Below are positions 1 to 8,157 of a stretch of DNA of 64,000 bases, one piece after another. The translations under genes were made by a program, and so were the position numbers. The stretch is from Pseudochelatococcus lubricantis (GTDB lineage Bacteria; Pseudomonadota; Alphaproteobacteria; Rhizobiales; Beijerinckiaceae). The stretch spans positions 270,877 to 334,876 of the forward strand of contig NZ_JBHLXC010000024.1 in NCBI RefSeq assembly GCF_042432495.1, read 5' to 3'. Position 1 is the stretch's first letter. Every line of letters begins with the position of its first letter. The notes below the pieces were generated by a model. That model ran no database searches, had not been told where the DNA came from, and saw nothing but the letters and a program-made list of their open reading frames with translations.

Positions 1-294
1 CGCAATCATGGGAATAAGGTGCGGCGCATGGCGTTTGCGCAGCGGCGACAGCACCAGGATGTCGATGACGAGCCCGAAGAGGCCGCTGACGAGGAAGGCG
101 ACGATCAGCGCCGCCCAGATCGGCAGCCCGGCCAGAACCACGGCCTGCAGCGCCGCGTATGCGCCGACCATGAACACAGCGCCATGCGCGAGATTAATCA
201 CGCCGAGCACACCGAAGATCAGTGTGAATCCCAGCGCGAACAGCGCATAGACACTGCCGAGCGACAGCGCGTTGACGAGTTGTTGGGCAAGCAT
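1..294 (-). CDS. Branched-chain amino acid ABC transporter permease, LivH type (partial)
   Basis: The first 98 codons of an inner-membrane permease of the LivH family (with LivM and two ATPases it forms an importer for branched-chain or related amino acids). Reading the minus strand from an ATG at 294, the product begins MLAQQLVNALSLGSVYALFALG and carries the family hallmark GVLGVINLAHGAVFMVGAY, followed by hydrophobic segments at about residues 12-30, 37-58 and 62-82. The C-terminal two thirds lie beyond the left edge of the window. It sits 106 bases downstream of the binding-protein gene on the same strand, so the two are very likely one operon with an attenuating hairpin between them. Substrate cannot be told from this fragment. 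Confidence 0.9.
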   Translation of the reverse strand, partial: MLAQQLVNALSLGSVYALFALGFTLIFGVLGVINLAHGAVFMVGAYAALQAVVLAGLPIWAALIVAFLVSGLFGLVIDILVLSPLRKRHAPHLIPMIA

Positions 295-370
295 CTCAAA
301 AACAGTTCCCGCAGCGGGCGAAAACCCGCCGCTTCCGGTGCCGGGGAAACTCCCCTTGACGAACAAGAAA

Positions 371-395
371 CGCGCCCGGCAGCACGCCGGGCGCG
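371..395 (-). terminator. Intercistronic hairpin between binding protein and permease genes
   Basis: A perfect 10-bp stem, CGCGCCCGGC, with a 5-base loop lies in the gap between the binding-protein stop and livH. Read on the minus strand it is followed by TTTCTTGTTC, so it resembles a leaky intrinsic terminator. Such elements commonly make the binding protein more abundant than the membrane components; that role is inferred here. Confidence 0.6.
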
Positions 396-400
396 GACGA

Positions 401-1549
401 TCACTTGACGATCTGGTAGGCACCGTCCTTCGTCACGGAGACGATCGGCTGCTGATCGGCGTCGTAGCCTGCCGGCTTGCCGCTCTTGTCGACCGCCTGG
501 CGGAACTTGAAGGGGCCGGTCACGCCGGTCCAGGAAACATCCGGCAAGGCATCGCGCAGAGCGGCGCGGTCCTTGGCGATGTCGCCCGAAAGCTGGACCT
601 TCTTCAGCGCCTCGGCCACGATGTGGAGGGCGTCGTAGGTCTGCGCGGCGAACTGGTCGGGCGCCAAGCCGAACTTCTTCGTATAGGCCTCGATGAACTT
701 CTTGTTTTCGGGCGTGTCGTTGCTCGCCGACCACGGGCTGCCGACCCACAGATTGTCGGACGCGCCCTTGGCAAGCTCGAAGATCTTCACCGAGTTGACG
801 CCGTTGCCGCCGACGAAGGGCAGATCGATGCCGAGCTGGCGCGCCTGCACGAGAATCGGCGCGCCTTCCGCCAGCAGCGCCGAGAGCACGATGGCATCCG
901 GCCCGCTTGCCTTGATCTTGGTGAGCTGCGCCTTGAAATCGACGTCGCCCTTGGCGAAGGTTTCCGTCGTGGTGACGGGGATGTTCTGGTCCTTCAGTGC
1001 CTTGGCGAAGTTGTCGTAGCCGGACTTGGTGAACACGTCGTCGTTGCCGTAGAGCACCGCGACCTTCTTGACGCCTTCCTTTTCCACCACCGTCTTCAGC
1101 GTCACGGGCAGCACGTCCGCCTCGGTGACGGAGTTGCGGAAGATGTAGTTGCCGACCGCCGTGATGCCGTCCGCCGTGTTCGAGGTGCCGAAAACCGGCG
1201 CCTTCGCGGCCTGGGCGATGGGGTTGGCGGCAGAGGCGGAGTTGGAGAGCGTCGGGCCGAAGATCAGCAGCACCTTGTCCTGGAAGATCAGCTTCTTGTA
1301 GACGTTGATCGCCTCTTCCTTCTTGCCCTGTTCGTCCTCGACCACGAGCTTGATGGTGTTGCCGTTGACGCCGCCGGCCGCGTTGATCTCCTCCGCGGCG
1401 AGTTCGAAGCCGTTGCGAATCGCCGCGCCGTACTGGGCGGCGAGCCCGCTCAGCGCAGCCGCGACGCCGAGCTTGACCTCGGCCGCCTGTGACGCCACCG
1501 TGCTTGCACCGATAGCAAGCGCAACGATCGCCGATCTCATAAACTGCAT
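401..1549 (-). CDS. ABC transporter substrate-binding protein (Leu/Ile/Val-binding type)
   Basis: Periplasmic binding protein of the LivK/Peripla_BP_6 class, 382 residues, feeding ligand to the LivH-type permease encoded just downstream. The chosen ATG at 1549 is preceded by GGGGAGAG and opens a clear Sec signal peptide (MQFMRSAIVALAIGASTVASQAA), with the mature protein starting near EVKLGVAAALSGLAAQYG. The first lobe contains the characteristic AAEEINAAGGVNGNTIKLVVEDEQ stretch at about residues 50-75, and the second lobe KGDVDFKAQLTKIKASGPDAIVLS at about 200. Length matches the family. The ligand may be an amino acid, amide or urea-type compound; nothing local decides this. Its start faces the glycine-riboswitch locus, with about 300 bases between them. 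Confidence 0.88.
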   Translation of the reverse strand: MQFMRSAIVALAIGASTVASQAAEVKLGVAAALSGLAAQYGAAIRNGFELAAEEINAAGGVNGNTIKLVVEDEQGKKEEAINVYKKLIFQDKVLLIFGPTLSNSASAANPIAQAAKAPVFGTSNTADGITAVGNYIFRNSVTEADVLPVTLKTVVEKEGVKKVAVLYGNDDVFTKSGYDNFAKALKDQNIPVTTTETFAKGDVDFKAQLTKIKASGPDAIVLSALLAEGAPILVQARQLGIDLPFVGGNGVNSVKIFELAKGASDNLWVGSPWSASNDTPENKKFIEAYTKKFGLAPDQFAAQTYDALHIVAEALKKVQLSGDIAKDRAALRDALPDVSWTGVTGPFKFRQAVDKSGKPAGYDADQQPIVSVTKDGAYQIVK

Positions 1550-1844
1550 CGAACTCTCCCCGGGATCGATCTGGTTGTGGAAATCGCTTCCCGGCGGAGT
1601 ACACGCAATGCCCAGAATCAAGGCACGCACCCGCCGGACGCGCGACACGAAATTTCGTTCGGATTATCGTTGTTGATCACGCGCCGCATTCCGTCAAGAT
1701 GCTTGCGTAATAAAATTGCAACAGGTGTCAATTATCGCAGCGCTGCCGCCATTCCGGGCAGCGCCGGCGGGCAGAGCAGATCGAAAAAGCGCCATACGCC
1801 AATAGTTTGAAACGCAACCAACCGCCCTGCCGGTTCGCGGCCGA

Positions 1845-1873
1845 TTGCAGAGCTGCGACATCTCTGTTATCAC
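1845..1873 (+). promoter_or_regulatory. Candidate promoter of the glycine-riboswitch operon
   Basis: TTGCAG at 1845-1850 and TATCAC at 1868-1873 are separated by 17 bases, which would start transcription a few bases before the first aptamer at about 1888. The upstream stretch 1550-1844 holds no gene; it contains an isolated 8-bp hairpin (1740-1764, GCGCTGCC arms) and some AT-rich sequence around 1700-1735 that could carry the promoter for the divergent binding-protein gene. Confidence 0.4.
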
Positions 1874-1887
1874 TGCGATGTTCGATA

Positions 1888-2082
1888 TGACGGATCGGGA
1901 GAGTTCGGTCCAGTCCGACGCCGATGGAGCAACCGCCCCGGAAACTCTCAGGCACAAGGGACCATCCGTCAGGACGATCTGGAGAGAGGCGCGCCGGCTG
2001 CCGGACGCGCCCACCGAAGGGGAAGGCGTTCGCGCGGGTGACTGCACGAACGGCTCAAGCTCTCAGGTACAGGGACAGATGG
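1888..2082 (+). ncRNA. Tandem glycine riboswitch (two gcvT-type aptamers)
   Basis: Two consecutive glycine aptamers. The first runs about 1888-1978 and shows the conserved strings GGGAGAGTTC, GAAACTCTCAGGCAC and GACCATCCGTCAGGACGAT. The second runs about 1979-2082 with TGGAGAGAGGC, CACCGAAGGGGAA, the pairing partner GCTCTCAGGTACAGGGACAGATGG. The order and spacing are those of the cooperative two-aptamer class (RF00504). A hairpin at 2093-2111 (CGACCGGA/TCCGGTCG) follows, about 30 bases before the ATG of the oxidoreductase, and may be the expression platform, although it lacks a T-tract. Glycine-dependent control of the downstream genes is inferred from the family. Confidence 0.93.
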
Positions 2083-2092
2083 GGCGCTCGAC

Positions 2093-2111
2093 CGACCGGA
2101 TTTTCCGGTCG
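2093..2111 (+). promoter_or_regulatory. Hairpin in the glycine riboswitch expression platform
   Basis: CGACCGGA and TCCGGTCG form a perfect 8-bp stem with a 3-base loop between the second aptamer and the ribosome binding region of the downstream gene. There is no T-run after it, so translational or antiterminator roles are as likely as termination. Confidence 0.4.
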
Positions 2112-2140
2112 CCCGGCCGCTTCATACAGGACCTGAGACC

Positions 2141-3412
2141 ATGTCCCATATTGCCATCGTCGGCGCCGGCATCACAGGCGTGACCGCCGCTTATTCCCTT
2201 GTCACGCGCGGCTATGACGTCACCGTCATCGACCGTTGCCGCTATCCCGCCATGGACACATCCTTCGCTAACGGCGGCCAGTTGTCCGCCTGCAACGCGG
2301 AGGTGTGGAACAGGGTGTCCACCATCCTCAAGGGGCTCAAGTGGATGCTGCGCAAGGATGCGCCGCTCCTCGTCAACCCCATGCCCTCCTGGCACAAGTA
2401 TTCCTGGATGGCGGAGTTCGTGGCCGCCATTCCGCATTACCGCGCCAACACCATCGAGACGACGCGCCTGGCGATCGCCGCACGTCAGCATCTGTTTTCC
2501 GTCGCCGAGACCGAGAACATCGATTTCGATCTCGAAAAGCGTGGCATCCTGCATATTTTCCACGACAAGAAGAGTTTCGACGCCAGCGCCCGCGTCAACA
2601 CGCTGCTGACCGAGGGCGGCCTCGAACGCCACGCGGTCACACCCGCGGAAATGCGCGACATCGAGCCCGCGTTGATGGGCAGCTATTTCGGCGGCTTCTT
2701 CACGCCGTCCGACTCCACCGGCGATATTCACAAGTTCACCCGCGGCCTCGCGGAAGCCTGCCAGCGGCGCGGCGTGCGCTTCATCCAGGACGCCATCGTC
2801 ACCCGCATCGCCCGCGCAGGCGGGGACGACGCGGCCGGCTTCGTCATCCATTACACGCCCGCCCTGCCGGATGCCGGCCTCGCGCCGGAACAGACGGCGG
2901 CGGAGCAGGACCTGAAGGCCGACGCGGTCGTCATCTGCGCGGGCGCGGCAAGCCGCAACCTCGCCGCCTCGCTCGGCGACCGCCTCAACATCTATCCGGT
3001 GAAAGGCTATTCGATCACCGTGCATAGCGACCGGGCCGAGTCGCAGGCGGCGACGCCGACCGTGAGCCTGCTGGACGAGGCAGCCAAGATCGTCACCAGC
3101 CGCCTTGGCGTCAATCGCCTGCGCGTGGCGGGCACGGCCGAGTACAACGGCTTCAACCGTGACATTCGCGCAGACCGCATCCAGCCGCTCATCGACTGGG
3201 TGCGCCGCGAGTTCCCCGCCGTCGATACCGACCGCGCCGTGCCGTGGACAGGCCTGCGGCCGATGATGCCGGACATGATGCCGCGCGTGCGTCGCGGGCG
3301 CGTCAAGGGCGTGTTCTATAATACCGGCCACGGCCATCTGGGCTGGACGTTGTCGGCCGCGACCGCCGAACTCATCGCGGAGCAGGTCAAGGCCGATTAC
3401 CCGGTGGCGTAG
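2141..3412 (+). CDS. FAD-dependent D-amino acid dehydrogenase/oxidase (DadA-like)
   Basis: A 423-residue flavoprotein of the DAO superfamily. The N-terminus MSHIAIVGAGITGVTAAYSL is a textbook FAD-binding Rossmann fold (GxGxxG at residues 8-13), followed by TSFANGGQLS, the DadA-type signature near residue 45. The C-terminal region has the substrate and FAD closing motif WTGLRPMMPDMMPR and FYNTGHGHLGWTLS. DadA enzymes deaminate small D-amino acids oxidatively and pass electrons to the respiratory chain; glycine-oxidase activity is possible. The gene lies directly behind the tandem glycine riboswitch, which makes glycine or a close precursor the natural substrate guess. That assignment is inference from regulation rather than from active-site residues. 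Confidence 0.85.
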   Translation: MSHIAIVGAGITGVTAAYSLVTRGYDVTVIDRCRYPAMDTSFANGGQLSACNAEVWNRVSTILKGLKWMLRKDAPLLVNPMPSWHKYSWMAEFVAAIPHYRANTIETTRLAIAARQHLFSVAETENIDFDLEKRGILHIFHDKKSFDASARVNTLLTEGGLERHAVTPAEMRDIEPALMGSYFGGFFTPSDSTGDIHKFTRGLAEACQRRGVRFIQDAIVTRIARAGGDDAAGFVIHYTPALPDAGLAPEQTAAEQDLKADAVVICAGAASRNLAASLGDRLNIYPVKGYSITVHSDRAESQAATPTVSLLDEAAKIVTSRLGVNRLRVAGTAEYNGFNRDIRADRIQPLIDWVRREFPAVDTDRAVPWTGLRPMMPDMMPRVRRGRVKGVFYNTGHGHLGWTLSAATAELIAEQVKADYPVA

Positions 3413-3513
3413 GCACTTGGGTCAAGCCCGCGCGGCGTTTGAGCGAAATCCACCTGGCGCCGGCCGAAAGCCGGAGTCGATGCATGACGAAACCATCTGA
3501 TCGGGAGAGTACC

Positions 3514-3939
3514 ATGTTGACCATCCGCAGGATCGACCGGAACGACGCGCGGCTGCTGATCGAAGGCGCCAGCGCCCGGGCGGCCGAGATCGGCGTGCCG
3601 ATGTGCATCGCCATCACCGACGAATCGGGCAACCTCGTCGCCTTCGAGCGCATGGACGGCGGCAAGATCACCAGCATCACCATCGCGATCGACAAGGCGT
3701 TCACCGCCGCCGCTGCGAAGAAGGCCACGCACGACTACGGCACGACGAGCCAGCCCGGCGGGCCCACCCACGGCATCAACTCCGCCGTGCACGGACGCCT
3801 GATGGTGGTCGGTGGCGGCCTTCCCGTCGTCGTCGACGGTGACGTCGTTGCGGGAATAGGCATCAGCTCCGGCACGCCGGCGCAGGATCAGGAATGCGCC
3901 CAGGCGGGCATCGACCATTTCCTGGCAAAGCGCGGCTAG
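3514..3939 (+). CDS. GlcG/HbpS family protein
   Basis: A 141-residue protein of the GlcG/HbpS (DUF336) family, cytoplasmic as encoded with no signal peptide. The ATG at 3514 is preceded by TCGGGAGAG at good spacing; in-frame starts further upstream lack this. Family features visible are CIAITDESGNLVAFERMDGG (about 28-47), SITIAIDKAFTAAA (52-65), and the glycine-rich PGGPTHGINSAVHGRLMVVGGGLPV (78-102) leading to GIGISSG near 115. The family includes haem-binding HbpS and the GlcG protein encoded with glycolate oxidase; biochemical function is mostly unknown. It follows the riboswitch-controlled oxidoreductase by 101 bases and is probably co-transcribed, suggesting a role beside that flavoenzyme. 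Confidence 0.8.
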   Translation: MLTIRRIDRNDARLLIEGASARAAEIGVPMCIAITDESGNLVAFERMDGGKITSITIAIDKAFTAAAAKKATHDYGTTSQPGGPTHGINSAVHGRLMVVGGGLPVVVDGDVVAGIGISSGTPAQDQECAQAGIDHFLAKRG

Positions 3940-4019
3940 AGCGCGTGCCGATCAGAATTCGCTCAAAATCAGAAGCCTGGAGCATGCCGTCGTTTCCATA
4001 AAATGGCGGCATACTCCAG
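3940..4019. repeat. Intergenic palindromic repeat, copy A
   Basis: The gap between two convergent genes begins immediately after a TAG stop with AGCGCGTGCC then GATCAGAATTCGCTCAAAAT, the module shared with copies at 34506-34574 and 46824-46899. It continues into a different hairpin at 3977-4019 (CTGGAGCATGCCG / CGGCATACTCCAG, one mismatch). This is probably a dispersed repeat that doubles as a bidirectional terminator. Confidence 0.65.
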
Positions 4020-4052
4020 AGCGACGGCTCCCCGCGAAGAGACGCGATCCGG

Positions 4053-6530
4053 TCAGGCCGGGGCGGCTTCCCCCTCGGGCTTCTCCCCTGCGGGCTTCCC
4101 TTCTTCCGGCGTTCCCGCCGCGACGTCCACAAGCGCCGGCTTGAGGCCGAGCACGCGGCGGAAGGCATGGAAGGTCGCCGCCACGTTCGGGGAAGCGTCG
4201 GAAAGCGGTCCGAGCACGAACTGCACGGCCTCCATCGCCTGTTCGCGTTCTTCCTCCGTGTGCAGCAGGTCAGGCAGGCGCTCAAGCGCCTCCTCGCGGG
4301 CGAACTGGGCGGTGAGGCTCTGTTCGTGGATGACGCGGGCGCGCTCCACGGGCGCAAGATGGCTGAAAGGTTCGGTCTTGTTCAGCAGATGCGTCGAGCG
4401 CTCCAGCCTGTCCCTGCGCACGTTGCCACGCGAATCTGCCAGCAGGATCAGCATGCGGATCACCGCCTCGACATAGCCGCCGGAACCGATGTGCGACAGC
4501 GCGGACTGCACCTCCGGCAGCGCGAACAGCTCTTCCTTGGATTTGCGCGTGCGGCCGAATTCGTAGCGGCGGCCGAACCAGCGCATGTAAGGCGTGGCAT
4601 AGATGCTGAAGAACAGCGTCTCGCACCAGGCGTTGCGCAGGTCGCGCGCGATGTCGACGGACTGCTCGAAGGCGTTGGCGAGCCAGTGTTCCGTCCGCAC
4701 GAACAGGTTGTCGTCCCCGGCGGCGGTGCGGTTGTTGCCCACCATGTCGGCGAGAAGCTCGATCGGCTGCAGCAGCGGATTGCGCGACGACAGCAGGCTG
4801 CGCTGCAGGCGCAGCGGATGCAATGTCCGCGCCAGCTCGGCCGTCGCCTGGGTCACGCCCGATTGCACGACGGGCCGCAGCGCGATGTCGTAGAAGTCGG
4901 CCTGCAATTCCGAAATGCGCGCCACCGCCGCGAACGGCACTTCGTCGCGCCGCCCCTCGTTCGCGCCCGGCAGGTCGCTCATCTTGCGCTCGGCGAAGGA
5001 GACGCTGAACTGCTGATTCTCGCCCTCGCCGATGATGTCCTCGATCTTCATCTCGTAGAGGCCCGGCGCCAGCGCCTCGATGGTTTTCATCGTGGACGCC
5101 ACTTCGGTGTGCTCGCGCTTGGCGATGGACGAGGAAACGAAGATGCCGAGATGCCCCACCTTCTCGTGCACCATATAGATGATGCGCTGGCCGCGAATCC
5201 TGATCTCGGTCTCGTCGGCGTAGGTATCGACGATCCAGTTCAGCGCCTGCTTGGGCGGCGTGATGGTGTCCCCGAGGCTCGTGAACACGATCACCGGGGA
5301 GCGGATCTGCTTGACGTCGAGATTGCGCCCGTGCTCAAGCCGGGCCTCGTTGCGGGCCAGCCGGTTGCCGATGAAAAGATCGCGCACGATCCAGACGATC
5401 TCTTCCTCGTTCATCAGGAAGAAGCCGCCCCACCACTTCTCGAATTCGAGGAAGCGCCCGCGACCGGTATCCACTTCGTTGAAGTAGTCGTAATATTTAC
5501 GGAAATAGTTGCGACCGGGGTTCATCAACTCGAAGTTGAGCACCAGCCACGCGCCGTCGAAAACGCCGTTGCCGATATCGGACCAGAACATCGGCAGTAT
5601 CTGGCCACCGAGAAGCCCGGCGTTGTAGCGGATGATGTTGCGGCCGATCTCGCCCGACCACGTCTCGACAGGGGCGCCGTTCAGCACCAGCGGCCCGGTG
5701 ATGTCCGGATTGCTGGCGCCCAGCAGCAGCGTTGCCCAGCCGCCCTGACAGTTGCCGATCACCACCGGCTTCGCGGACTTGGGATGCAGGGACTGCACGT
5801 AGCGCACGAAGGCGGCCTCGGTGCGCGTAACGTCGGCAAGCGTCTGGCCGGGCTCGGGCTCGCGGCGGAAGCTGACGAAATACACCGGGTGGCCGTCGCG
5901 CAACGCCACGCCCACCTGGCTGTCCATCTGCGAGCCGCCGATGCCCGCCCCCTGCCCCGCGCGCGGATCGATGATGATGTAGGGGCGCTTCCAGTCGAAG
6001 GTCTGCATGCCCGCAGGCGGGCGAATCTTGAGCAGCACGTAGTTTGTGGGCCGCGGCTGGTCGACACCGTCCATGATCACGTCGTAGTCGTAGATGAGCA
6101 CGGGCGGGCATCCAGCGGCCTCGTGCACCAGAAAGATGTCGCCGCGTTCACGGATCGTGTCGGCGTAAAGCACTGCGCGCTGTGCGCGGTCGGCCCAGTA
6201 ATGGCCAAGGTCTCCGGCGAGATCGAGCCCGCCGGTGCGCACACGCCGCCCGAACGCATCGGTGATGGACCGGGCCTCGTCGAGCGCCGCGCGGACGCGC
6301 TCGCTGTGGTTGGAGGCGATGCTCGCCATATGGTGGCTCGACGACTGGGTGGTGAGATCGCCCAGCGCCGAATACTCCGAGAGCTGCGCCTTCAACGCAT
6401 GCGCCCGCTGCTCCGCAGTCAAGCGCTGGCCGTCCAGAATGCGGGCGATCAGGAACACGTCTTCCTCAAGGCCCGCACCGTCGCGGCCCTCGGCACTACC
6501 CCGACCCAGTTCTGCTGCTTGCGATGTCAT
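4053..6530 (-). CDS. DUF3141 protein, PHA-synthase-like alpha/beta hydrolase
   Basis: An 825-residue soluble protein of the DUF3141 family, related to the poly-3-hydroxyalkanoate synthase fold. The central hydrolase domain spans about residues 140-475. A lipase-type box with cysteine in place of serine, VVIGNCQGGW, puts the nucleophile at C261; D421 in FTSLGDTITPP and H460 in HEKVGHLG complete a PhaC-like triad. The remaining 350 residues are helical and charged, ending in a Pro/Glu/Ala-rich tail. The ATG at 6530 follows GGAGGCGTCA. Known PHA synthases polymerise hydroxyacyl-CoA, but no phaA/B/R or phasin gene is nearby, so polymerase activity should not be assumed. The gene is alone on its strand between convergent copy A and a 330-base spacer. 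Confidence 0.8.
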   Translation of the reverse strand: MTSQAAELGRGSAEGRDGAGLEEDVFLIARILDGQRLTAEQRAHALKAQLSEYSALGDLTTQSSSHHMASIASNHSERVRAALDEARSITDAFGRRVRTGGLDLAGDLGHYWADRAQRAVLYADTIRERGDIFLVHEAAGCPPVLIYDYDVIMDGVDQPRPTNYVLLKIRPPAGMQTFDWKRPYIIIDPRAGQGAGIGGSQMDSQVGVALRDGHPVYFVSFRREPEPGQTLADVTRTEAAFVRYVQSLHPKSAKPVVIGNCQGGWATLLLGASNPDITGPLVLNGAPVETWSGEIGRNIIRYNAGLLGGQILPMFWSDIGNGVFDGAWLVLNFELMNPGRNYFRKYYDYFNEVDTGRGRFLEFEKWWGGFFLMNEEEIVWIVRDLFIGNRLARNEARLEHGRNLDVKQIRSPVIVFTSLGDTITPPKQALNWIVDTYADETEIRIRGQRIIYMVHEKVGHLGIFVSSSIAKREHTEVASTMKTIEALAPGLYEMKIEDIIGEGENQQFSVSFAERKMSDLPGANEGRRDEVPFAAVARISELQADFYDIALRPVVQSGVTQATAELARTLHPLRLQRSLLSSRNPLLQPIELLADMVGNNRTAAGDDNLFVRTEHWLANAFEQSVDIARDLRNAWCETLFFSIYATPYMRWFGRRYEFGRTRKSKEELFALPEVQSALSHIGSGGYVEAVIRMLILLADSRGNVRRDRLERSTHLLNKTEPFSHLAPVERARVIHEQSLTAQFAREEALERLPDLLHTEEEREQAMEAVQFVLGPLSDASPNVAATFHAFRRVLGLKPALVDVAAGTPEEGKPAGEKPEGEAAPA

Positions 6531-6860
6531 TGACGCCTCCAGAGCCTCGCCCCACCGGGAAGCTGAGGTCGGAACTCTTACATCACGATATACGTAGATA
6601 TCATAACGGTGATACGTCCATGATCCATATCAATCGCGAAAAGCAAGACGGCAGCAATACTGACCATACATAAGTATCTATACATAGCCGGGCGAGATCA
6701 AAACGGTCCGACGACTGTCATTTAAGTGTCATACATAGAACAGGGCAAGGGGCCGGCCGGATAGAACAGCGCCGCCAACAGGGGCTCTGGCACCGCGCCG
6801 GCACCCTCCTGGTCATATGGAACGGCGAACCACCGGCGCGGCCGCCGCCCTCCCGGCCGT
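6531..6860. other. AT-rich spacer upstream of the DUF3141 gene
   Basis: No gene fits in these 330 bases. The part nearest the DUF3141 start (about 6575-6740) is markedly AT-richer than its surroundings and holds three ATACATA heptamers (6666, 6680, 6731) and repeated GATACGT/ATACGTA strings. This is probably the promoter region of the DUF3141 gene. The remainder is the 3' flank of the CoA-transferase gene; no convincing terminator hairpin with T-run was found. Confidence 0.4.
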
Positions 6861-8063
6861 TCAGGACGCCTTGCCGGTTTCGCCGCTCTCCCCGGCCGCG
6901 TCCAGTTCCGCCAGAATCTCCGCCGTATGCTCGCCGAGCCGGGGAGAGCGGCGGTCGAGCCGGAGGCTCGCGCCCGAGAGGGTGACGGGTGTGCGCACGC
7001 CGGGCACTCCCTGCGGCGCGATCTGCATGCCGCGCGCCTCGATCTGCGGATCGCTGAAAACGTCGGCGACGGTGTTGATCGGCCCGGCTGGAACGCCCTC
7101 CGCCTCCAGCGCCGCGAGCAGCGCATCGCGTTGCCAGGTGGCGATAGCCTCGCCCAGCAGTTCCGTCAGTGCCGTGCGGTTGGCGACGCGGTCGGCATTG
7201 GTGAGGAAGCGCGGATCGCCGCCCAGCGCCTCGCGGCCCAGCACGCGCGCGAAGCGGCGAAACTGGCCGTCGTTGCCGACCGCGACGATGACGAAGCCGT
7301 CCGCGACGGCGAAAGTCTGATAAGGTGCGATGTTCGGGTGTGCGTTGCCGAGCCGGTGCGGCACGGCGCCGGAGGCCAGATAGTTCATTGCCTGATTGGC
7401 GAGCACGCCGGTGATGCAGTCGAACAGCGCCATGTCCACGTGCTGACCGACGCCCGTGCGCTGGCGCTGCCAGAGCGCGGCCTGAATGGCAATCACGCCG
7501 TAGAGGCCCGTGAAGATGTCGACGAAGGCGACGCCCATCTTCTGCGGAGGGCCATCGGGCTCGCCCGTCAGATCCATGATGGCGCCCATGCCCTGGATCA
7601 TGAAATCGTAGCCGGCCCGCTTCGCGTAGGGGCCGGTCTGGCCGAAGCCGGTGACCGAGCAATAGACGAGCCGCGGGTTGATCTGCCGCAGGCTTTCGTA
7701 ATCGAGGCCGTATTTCGCCAGGCCGCCAACCTTGAAATTCTCCACCAGCACGTCGGCGTCCTGCACGAGGCGGCGCACCAGCGCCCGCCCCTCGTCCGTG
7801 GTGAAGTCGGCGGCGATCGAACGCTTGCCCCGGTTGCAGGCATGGAAATAGGCGGCGGACCGCTCACCCTCGACATCGATGAAAGGTGGCCCCCAGCCGC
7901 GCGTGTCGTCGCCCTGCGGGCTCTCGACCTTGATCACGTCCGCGCCCAGATCGGCGAGCGTCTGGCCAATCCACGGGCCGGCGAGGATGCGCGCGAGTTC
8001 GACGACCCTGAGCCCGGAAAGGGGCGCCTCGCCCGTGCCGGAACCGCAGTTGATGTCGGGCAT
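6861..8063 (-). CDS. CaiB/BaiF family CoA-transferase (glutarate CoA-transferase candidate)
   Basis: A 400-residue class III CoA-transferase. The N-terminal Rossmann part reads LSGLRVVELARILAGPWIGQTLADLGADVIKVESP, and the catalytic aspartate of the family is D153 in AGYDFMIQGMGAIMDLTG. RDRx-like TDEGRALVRRLVQDADVLVENF is also typical. These enzymes form a mixed anhydride with the acceptor acid and transfer CoA from a donor such as succinyl-CoA. It is encoded 94 bases downstream of glutaryl-CoA dehydrogenase and opposite a LysR regulator, the arrangement of the gcdRHG glutarate loci, so activation of glutarate from lysine catabolism is the likely job. Substrate is inferred from context. Confidence 0.85.
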   Translation of the reverse strand: MPDINCGSGTGEAPLSGLRVVELARILAGPWIGQTLADLGADVIKVESPQGDDTRGWGPPFIDVEGERSAAYFHACNRGKRSIAADFTTDEGRALVRRLVQDADVLVENFKVGGLAKYGLDYESLRQINPRLVYCSVTGFGQTGPYAKRAGYDFMIQGMGAIMDLTGEPDGPPQKMGVAFVDIFTGLYGVIAIQAALWQRQRTGVGQHVDMALFDCITGVLANQAMNYLASGAVPHRLGNAHPNIAPYQTFAVADGFVIVAVGNDGQFRRFARVLGREALGGDPRFLTNADRVANRTALTELLGEAIATWQRDALLAALEAEGVPAGPINTVADVFSDPQIEARGMQIAPQGVPGVRTPVTLSGASLRLDRRSPRLGEHTAEILAELDAAGESGETGKAS

Positions 8064-8157
8064 GGCTGTTAGACCTCGAAAAAGATCGGCCCGCGCCGCC
8101 CTGCCTGAAAAGGCGCCGGCGCGGACCAGTTGGGGAAGTCAGGGTAGTGGACGCGCG

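Noticed and set aside
1740..1764. Hairpin with GCGCTGCC arms in the divergent spacer
   Set aside because: Lies in the wrong place for a terminator of either flanking gene and has no T-run; kept only as a note in the promoter entry.
4167..6533. A 788-codon plus-strand frame antisense to the DUF3141 gene
   Set aside because: Shadow frame of high-GC coding sequence; the minus-strand product has a complete catalytic triad and a good Shine-Dalgarno, the antisense has neither.
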